A DNA stretch of 24,246 nucleotides from a virus: IMG/VR virus record IMGVR_UViG_3300010883_000453, positions 1 through 24,246 of that record; one strand, written 5' to 3'. The notes beneath the pieces were generated by a model that was not told the DNA's origin, made no database searches, and saw nothing but the letters and a program-made list of their open reading frames with translations. Below are positions 1 through 9,000 of the stretch, in pieces (the first letter of the stretch is position 1; the number at the start of each line of letters is the position of its first letter). Made by a program: the position numbers and the translations under genes.

Positions 1-54
1 CGCACTTTTATGGAACCTTCCGGGTCCCAGAAAAGCAATGCCCAACATCCTTAA
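1..54 (+). CDS. Possible 3' end of an upstream gene (portal or other head gene), partial
   Basis: The first frame is open from the window edge to a TAA at 52-54, with a C-terminus reading MEPSGSQKSNAQHP. It would overlap the proposed start of the giant gene (ATG 38), as other genes here overlap. In head modules of this kind a portal gene usually sits at this place, but 17 codons cannot identify a product. The giant-gene frame is also open to the window edge, so this fragment could equally be an untranslated shadow. Confidence 0.25.
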   Translation, partial: RTFMEPSGSQKSNAQHP

Positions 55-3000
55 AAAGAGATTCTTGTTTGACGATGTTGTGGAAACGAAGGGGGGGTAT
101 CTGGCCGGGACCAAGAGAGTAACGACGCAGACCAAGTTGATGAAGCATCACAGGACACTGATGTATGAGGACCTGTATGCAGATACCGTTACCGATGCAC
201 TTAACGTCACAAAGGATAGTGTAGATGAAGTCATGGCGGCGACGGCAGAAAGAGGGAACGTGTTCGTCTCCAAGCTGGATGCCTACTATGTGCCGACTGT
301 AACCAACCCTGAGTTTGCCAAGGAACTGGATTCCTTGTTAATCCCGTGGGACAACGCAACTGGGACTCGTAGCCTCGGTAAAGTGGTAGCTCTTACCGGG
401 GAGCAGGGAAGGGAGCTACTAAACTCTAATATCGGTGCAATGCGGTGGAGTGGCGAGCATGCGCAATTCATAACCCCTAGAGAAACGTTGCGAAAGGCTA
501 TGTCCAAGGCTCTTAGGAATACCGATGCAGCGTCTTTGCAGATTTCACTACCGACAAGAAGGGCTCTTGGGGTGGATGCTGTATTGCCAAGGCCGGTTAC
601 TGCGAAACTCACAACCGGTGTTAAAACACCGCCTACTGTTGGGAGCCTCAATCCCATTACAGGAATTGATGACGGGTCAGCAGTGGTGTTTTCAAAGGTT
701 ACCCCGTTGGTCGAAGGCACGCCAGAAGGATTGAGGATTCTGGATGGGCTTGAGGCCCACCAAAGCATTATCCACGCACCCCGATGGCCGAGGCCCACCC
801 CATTATCAGGTACATCAGGTGGATGGTGGGATGAGTACTCAAGATATTCAAAGGCTCAGGCGGTGGGGGAGCCAACTGATTTCTTGAAGGTCCAGAAGAA
901 GACGATGGACGGGTTTAACTGGTCAACGATAGACAATCATATAACGGCCTCAGATATAGACCGCCCTGCGGTATCCAAGGTAAAGATTGCCCCTGCCCCC
1001 AAGGGACACAAGCGTCTGTACAACGCCAGCACAGTAGACTGGGATGTAGATGATTACCTTGAGCCGCATGTTAGTGACTGGGTTAAGGAGGTAGCTGGCG
1101 GGGCTGGGGATGTGCCAGTAGAGGATATCACCGCACCGCTGGTTTTTATGGCTGAAGAGCCCGGCGACTGGATGACAAGCATTGTTTCTCGCAAACTAGG
1201 AAAGCCGAATAAGGCTGTGACCCTTGAAGATATCCGTGACCACGGGCGACTGAATATAATTGATGCAGATATCGACGATGCGATTTATAAGGTAGGTGAT
1301 TTTTCTGAGACTGGGGAGGTTATTGATTTAACCGGCTCTCGGCTGAAGTTCCATGAGACGGCGCTATACAGTGAGGGGGATGTGTATTCCGGGGCCGGTG
1401 CCCTTACTGATATGCCAGTGGGACCAGAGCCCCATGATTTTATAACCGGGAATGTGATGGACGTGAAAGCATCACTTACCGGGGATGACCTGATTGTATT
1501 TTTACGCTCGGAAGGCGTCGATTTACCTGACGGGGTAGTGGCTGCCCCATCGTCTGCGGCCCCCCCTAAAGTTTTCATCCCTGATTCCTCTACGAGGAAA
1601 GGTATTTCAGGTAAGGCTTACATGCTCGACAACCCAGAAAAGTATGCGTCTGGCCGAGGGGCGAAAGACCTAGCTATCTATGATGATATTCGGTTACCAG
1701 CGGATGGGGACTTACTCGTCGCACAACATACGACAAGCGAGAAATGGATAACCACGTTTTTAGATGAGGGCGTGGATGGGACCATACCACCACCTGACCG
1801 CAATCTAGGGAAGCTGACCATTACCGAATCTGGGGTCACGGTTAATACAAAAATAGATACCCCCGGCTTATACGTTACGCATTCCTCTGACATTACTTCT
1901 AAACCGCGAGTGGTGATTGTTACGCGGGCCGATGAGGTTATATCAAGCGTAGAGTCTATAGGGGCCGGGAGAAAGACTGGGTACGGGGCCTTGTATAACG
2001 GCGATGCCCTTTTGAATAAGCATATACCGGCTTCTGATATTGCTGGGAAAGTCCTTTACAGCGATGCTCAGTGGAAGGCTACTGGACAGGGGTGGTCGTA
2101 CACCCCCAATCCCAAAAGCCCTTACGGCAAGATGTTTCAGCTAAATGCACGTAATGAAGTTGTGCTTGCGCCCGCGCCTGTACCCGCGCCTGTACCCGCG
2201 CCCGCGCTTGCGCCCGCGAAGATAGATAAGTTCTTTCTTAGAACTGCTGATGACGCCATAGTTGTTAGAGAAGAGATTGAAGCTATTGAAGATGCTTGGT
2301 ACGGGACTCCAGCCAGTTTTGGAGAGCGGTATCCAGCACGTGCGCTATCTGACGATGTACCCGGATACACTGCTTACCGTAAGGAGCTGCAAACGGCTGC
2401 AAGAGAGGAGCTGGGAGAAGAGTTTACTGTATACCGTCTATGGGACAAGAATCATTTTGAAGCGTGGAAAGGCGGTGAGGACATAGGCCCGCTTTCTACA
2501 ACTCTCAGTAAGAAGAGGGCCGAGAGTTTTAGGAAGATGCCAGCTAATAAGGGGAAGGATTTAGTAGTCACTGAAATACGGGCCACCCCAGACGCTATGG
2601 TAATGCGTGGCATTGAGGGTGAGCTGGAGGTAGTCCTTGATTTTAATGAGCTAAGTTTTGCTGACTCGATGAAGGGTATGGGGCCGCTATCGGACATAGC
2701 GCCTACCCCTGCACCCGCGCTAGGGTCTGCGCGTCTGAAGTACTTAGACGACACGCTACCATTCTTTCTCGACAATGCGTCTGAGACTCTACGAGACACA
2801 AACAAGGTTTTACGTGAGCTGGCTGAAGGTGGGTTACCACGCGGGGCACCAATCCCCACAACAGTTAATGTTGCAGACGACATCGTAGCTGCTGCGTCTG
2901 GGAAGCCGGGGGCCACGTCACAGGTCTTTGCCGATAACGTTGATATGCTGGACTTTCTAACCCAGACAACGACGTTGAAGGAAGATGTGTTTTTGTACCG

Positions 3001-6000
3001 GTCAGTAAGTCCGAGTGTAGTAGAGAAGACGTTCGGCAAATCTTTATCCATAGGACAGGTTGCCGGGAATGACGGGTTCATCCAATGGTCGGCAACGTCT
3101 AGCGCCCCCGCACGCAAGGCCATGCGCCATAAGCCCGAGAGGAGAACCGTGCTTCGTATTCGTGCAGCCAAAGGCACTAAGGGGTTTTACTACGGGGGCG
3201 AGAACAAACAGTTCATCCTACCGCGTGGGACTACGTACCGGTTATCCAATGTAGAGGAGAATGTACTGGTTGGGTACCACCCAACTAAGGGCGGTAAGAT
3301 GAATTTATCGCGCCCCATATATTCCCGCGTGGTTACTGTGGAGTCGATTGCTAAAGTTGATGGGGCTGTTGTTGCGCCTGCAAAGACGGTGACCCATAGA
3401 GTGCCCCGTGGAAGTTCGTTAACGGCTATGGATGAGTTTGCGCGGAGCACAGATATAGAGTCCGTGAATGTGTTTACGGATACCACTTCTTCGGTAGGGG
3501 TTCATTCGGTAGTCGTGCAAAACGATATAACCAATTTATCAACCGGGGCTAGTAACGTGTACTCGAAATCTATGGCGGCTGGGATATCAGACCAACTGAC
3601 GGATGAGGCTTACAAGGCTGCCCGTAACGATACTCGTTTACTGCAATCGTATGCGGGAGCGAAGAGGGAACTGATTACCGATAAGTACATGCAGAAGGTA
3701 ACAGACGTGCAGCAAAAACTGGACGCGGTGTTTACCTCCCCCACCACTTCCAATTATCTCCCTGACCGCGTGTATACGTATGCGGCTATACAGGAGGGCC
3801 AAGACAAGGCGTGGAAGGGGATGCAGGTAGGAGATGCTTACAGTTCCCCCGGATATACGTCGTCTACTCTTGGCCCGCACACAGTTTTAGAGTCGGCTGG
3901 AATAGAGGCCAGTACTTTTGAATCTGGCAAATATGTAAAACGTACTATTGCCGGGGTGCCGTACAGCGTTGTTAAGGTGCCTGCCGCGACCCAGCCCACC
4001 ATTGTTCGGTACGTACTTCCTGAAGGCCAGCGAGCCCTTACGTCTTACGATAATCTAAATGTGATGTTGCCACGCAACACAACGTTTCGAGTACTGGGTA
4101 AAGAGCTGGATGTGCCCGTGTATCAGTGGACTGATGATGTTGGGGAGCTTCGCACCGTTACCGGGCGGGTTATTACGGTGGAGCCGATTAGCTTAAAAAA
4201 CATGGCCCCGACAGGTGCTGTTAAGGGGGCGGCAACAATACCCTTAAAGTTAGTCCCGCCTCCGCAGATGCTTCCGACGATACCTGTTTCCCCCACTTCA
4301 AAGCTGGGGAAGAAGGCTTCTAAACTTGCCAGCCAAGTCCCAAAAGCTGGTAAAGCTAAGGGGCGGGTGCGGGGGTATGGGGGCCTTAGCTCAGAAAGGT
4401 ACATGCACCCAATCAACGACCCTCTTAATCAGTCCGCAACGAAGGCGGCGTCAAAGATAGGGGCTGACTTAGAAATTAAGTACACACTGGTGGAAGAAGC
4501 CGGGTCATCTGGCCCCGCCTCATTCCGACCAGTTCTGGAGCAGACAGGCAGGAAAGTTAAAACCACTGGTGGGAGGAGGTTAAGTAAGTTTGAGCCAGCA
4601 GAACAGACCTACCTAGCGACATTGGACGATGCTAGGGATATACCCGTCAGCCTCCACTTAGATGACGTGATGCCGGTAGGCCGCTTAGGCGGTGGTGAAG
4701 GGTTCGAGTCGTTCATCGAGAAGGAATTTCAAGAGCGTATAGACACCCCTTGGGCTCATCGCGGGCGAACGACGGAAAAAATTAAGGGGGCTCGGGGGAG
4801 TATATCTAAGGTAGATGAGGTGTTTCGTGGAACGTTGTCGGCGGATGCGTTAACGGAAGCAGAGCTTTCTATGCACGCTGGTGCTAAAACAGTGTTTGAT
4901 AACGTACCCACCTTGCCGCAGGAGCTTGTCGTATACCGTGCGATGCGGGCATCTGAGTTGTTGGAGGAAGGTGCAAGGGACGTAGCCGGGGCAGTCGGTA
5001 GGGCTTACGCAAACCCAGCCCCCACGTACCTTACGACAGACATACGCCGCGCATCTAGGCATGCGGCTAGTATGCGTAAGGCAACACCGGATGCGGAAGT
5101 AGTCTTGGTGCAACTGAGATTAGAGGAGGGGGCCAAGGTTCTTTATATGGGTGATGGTAACGTGGTGGCTTCGCCCGGAACCGTGTTCCAGCTAGACGAA
5201 TTATTGCCAAAGGTAAATACCTTTGAAAGCACACTGGCTAATTCGACCAAGCCTGCTGGGTCTTTCGGCAGCTTTCAGGAGGCTAATCTTCTTCGATACA
5301 AGAGGTCTTTGTTAGACCCGGCCACGCCTTTTAGTGACGACGTATTTACAGCGTCAGCCTTTGCTAGACCCGATGAGGGTATGTGGGATTTCCCTGTTTT
5401 AAGTGGCAGGCAAGTCCCCACTACGCAAAGTGTAAACACGTCGGCCCGTCTTGGTAAGGGAACGAAACTGGGTATTGAGTGGGCGGACCACTCGTTCGGG
5501 GCACCAATACGGGGGGCATCGACTTCCGTTTCGGACATTATTGTAATGCCTTCCATAAGAGAGCCGGTACGGAATGTTACGGCAGAGGCAAGTACTTTTG
5601 ATGACGGTATTAAGCATTTCTATAGAAAGTATCGGGACGAGACGGATGTAAATTCGTGGTTGCGGGAGGTGCCTTCGGTAGACACTTCCAGTGATATCTA
5701 TGGGCTTGGTCAGGTTTCAACAGCGGACGATTTTATATCTAGCCACTCACTTATTGATAGAGACGAGATAGAGGCAGTGCGGTCGTGGTATACGGCTAAA
5801 GAAAATTCTAGTGAGGCGCTTTCTGTTTACATGCATGGAATGGCTGATGGCAAGAACGCAACTCTTATAGATGACGTTGCTAGGGGTATCGAGAAACCGG
5901 GGTTGGGTGCGCTAGAACTTCAAGCACGGGAAAAGTGGATACCTGCGTTGGACGAGTTGATAGAAACGTCGGAGGGGGCGTTTCCTAGACCGTACAGCAG

Positions 6001-9000
6001 GACCGCCGGGCGGTCAGCGGTGGACGACGTGTGGCCTGCGACTTACGGAGGCTCTGCCAGCAAGGGCACTATGGGGGTGGGAGATGTACATATAAATAGA
6101 ACGTACATGCACACCACGGTGCATCCACACAAAGCTGTTTTAGATGCCATAGAGAACAAGACACCGACGTTAACGAAGGACGGTACACGGGCGGTATACG
6201 AAGATGTAACGCTGACGAGGGTGTACATAAAGAAGGGGGACAAGGTTATACAAGTCGGCAGTCAGGAGGCCGAGGAGTTTTTACATGGAAGGGGGGCTGC
6301 ATTCCATGTTACTGAGGTTGAGAGTAACGCAATCTTAATGGAAGTCTCGAACATTCAGAGCAAAACAGAGGGCATAGATACAGCAGCGTGGTTCCCTACC
6401 CTAGACCCTAAACGTGCGGCGAAGGTGGACACGGTTTTTGTGCGTGGCGATATCATTACACTAGAAAGTGTAGCCCCTCAGCAAGTAGAAGCGGCGGCTG
6501 AAATAGGTGCGCGTCGTGGGGGTGTTATTGTGCCCGTAGACACCGGGGGCTACATAGCCGCTGATAACTCGTACTCTGCTGCGTGGAAAACGGCGTTGCG
6601 TGAACGAAAAGAGGCTGGGGTCTACGATGGTCGCTACGCTATAGAGGATATAGTTACGGACACTTACAAGGATTCGTATGCGGGTAATGGGCTCACGTCA
6701 CAATATGCATCACGTCCTCTCGACAAAGCAGCGGCTGCAAAATATGTCGAGGGGCCTCAAAGTTTTGTGCCGAACAAGGTGAAATTCGACCATGAGGCTG
6801 CGGTCAAGCGGGCGCGGGCTGCTGATGCGGGAAAGAAGCTCCCGAAAAAAGCTGTAGGTCATTATACCGGTATTGGGTCCGGGGAGATGAATGAGATTTC
6901 TAGGCTGTTGGATGAAGCCGAGAGATTACCGTCGTCTAGGCGTATGATTAGAGAGTCAGGGGCATGGGACCCGGACGTTGGGCTGGCAGAGACACTGTAT
7001 CCAAAAGGTGGTAAGTTTGATACCTACGCTGCAAACAGAATCATAAAGGCATTCAATGATGGGACGCTAAATTTCAAGTGGGGGGATGCGGAGTGGGCTC
7101 CCCGTGGCCAAAAGCTAGATGGCTGGTTAAGAATGGGGTTAACTGCTAGGGCGGGTAGTGGCACCACGCTTCGCATGCAACTAAGCCTACAACAAGCCCT
7201 TAAATACAAGTCATCGCCATTACCAGAAGATGTTATTTTGATGCGCGGCATCAAGGGGGCTCATCCGGGTAGGATGGGCGGGTTTAAGGAAGGGGAGCTG
7301 TTCACTAATTGGACAACCGGTAGTTGGACTGGTGACCCCAACCTAGCCTCTTCTTTTGGGAGGCTCGGTGGCCGTACAGTAGACGACATTGATGACCTGT
7401 TGAACCTTGGAAAAGTAACCTCCGATGGTAGCCGTGTATATTCCCCAGCCATCGTAGCGGCAAAGAAGGAGCGTGGCATTATGCTTCGGGTTAAGTATCC
7501 TAAAGGTGCTCCCTATACCACGGCCCCAGATTTTTTTGAGGAGGAATTTATTCTAGGGCCGTCTACGTTTAGAATTAAAAAGGCTACATACCGTGGGCAC
7601 GGCGAGGCGTCGTTCCATGATGTAAACTGGGAATTGAGAGGGGAAAGCAAGGCGCTTCTTCCAGAAAATGCTAAAGCCTTTGCGGATGGTCAGTGGGGTA
7701 AGCTCGGATTGGCGGACGATGAAATTGCCGAGCTTGACCAATTGCAGAATTTTCGTGACTGGCTGACCAAGGCATCGCAACTTCCTGATGACGATATACT
7801 GTGGGTAACAACGCCGTACACACGTTCCGATTTTGTTGAGACGTTGGATGCCCTTACGGATTCGGCTAAATATCGGGCAGCGGTAGAGGAGGCGGCTGGG
7901 GCGGGGCGCGAGTTTTTAGAGGGCATGGCTAGTAGGGCTAAGTTGGCTGGGACTATACGACCGTTTCAGCCCCCGCTTACACGGTGGCCGGTATTGAGCC
8001 AGATACAAGTCGGAGAGGGGAGCGTATACAGCGTACGCCACAGAGTAAGGGTCACTATCCCTTACGAGAGTATACCAGCACGGGTGCTGGATTTAGAGTA
8101 TGTCCCCACCGCCGCCGCTGCGGAAGCCATTGCCCCAGTACAGACACAGGCGGCGCTGGCAGAGGCGGCGGTCAAACTGGTCGATGACGCCGATGTCACG
8201 TTCAAACGTATTGCACGGGTTACCGATGAGGATTTTTTGCCGAAGACATGGCTGTCTGATGTTGACCCTGATGATGCCCGGTCTGTATTTACGGATACAG
8301 ATATAGGGGCGCGAAAAATATTTGTAACTGAAGTCAAGCCTGCCGACGTTGCCGCCCATATAAAAAATGGGGGGTCCATGCATGTTTCTGATAGCCGCAA
8401 AGTTGGCGCTTTGGTTACAGATAAGGGCACCGTGGGGAATCTGTTTAACAGCAATGGACCGGGGGCTGGGCGTGAGATGCTGCTCGACCTTATCGAAAAT
8501 GGAGATGCAAAAACTCTTGATTGTTTTGATGGGTTTTTGCCAGAGTACTACAAGCAATTCGGTTTCGTTGAGTACAAGAGGGTAAAGTGGAATGACGCAT
8601 ATGCCCCTAAGAAATGGGACTATGGTAAGCATGGCCGCCCAGATATAGTGTATATGAAATACGCAGGAGGAAATCGTGCCACAGTCAGACAAAGATTTAT
8701 TGCGGGGCAATCTCTTACATCAGACGCACAATCAGCTTTCGAGAGAGGGGCAGCTATCTCTCATCAAGCAGAGATTCGAGCATCGTTTAAGGGAGGAGCG
8801 GGGGGAGAAATGGCTAAACGAAAATCGCTTGCTGCTGGAAGAGCAGTGGAAAGGAATGATAAATCTAGGCTTATTCTGAACCAGTTGGCCGAACCCACGG
8901 ATAAACGGTCCCCCGCGTGGGCCATACGGTTTGGTGATGAGGGCAACGAGTTTTGGTTAGGTACTAGCGATGTCGGCCCAGACTTGAGGAGGGCCACCAC

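Noticed and set aside
2262-2486. Plus-strand open frame of 74 codons inside the giant gene
   Set aside because: No Shine-Dalgarno, and the giant frame has clear ART module 1 sequence over the same bases.
2452-3177. Open frame of 241 codons on the minus strand
   Set aside because: Ser/Arg/Thr-rich product typical of an antisense shadow; the + strand here carries conserved ART motifs.
8367-8585. Plus-strand open frame of 72 codons inside the giant gene
   Set aside because: Cys/Trp/Met-rich composition and no ribosome site; the giant frame reads a good GNAT-like segment here.
8093-8710. Open frame of 205 codons on the minus strand
   Set aside because: It lies opposite the GNAT-like coding part of the giant gene, has no good ribosome site that I could see, and its Cys/Ile/His-rich sequence looks like the complement of real codons.
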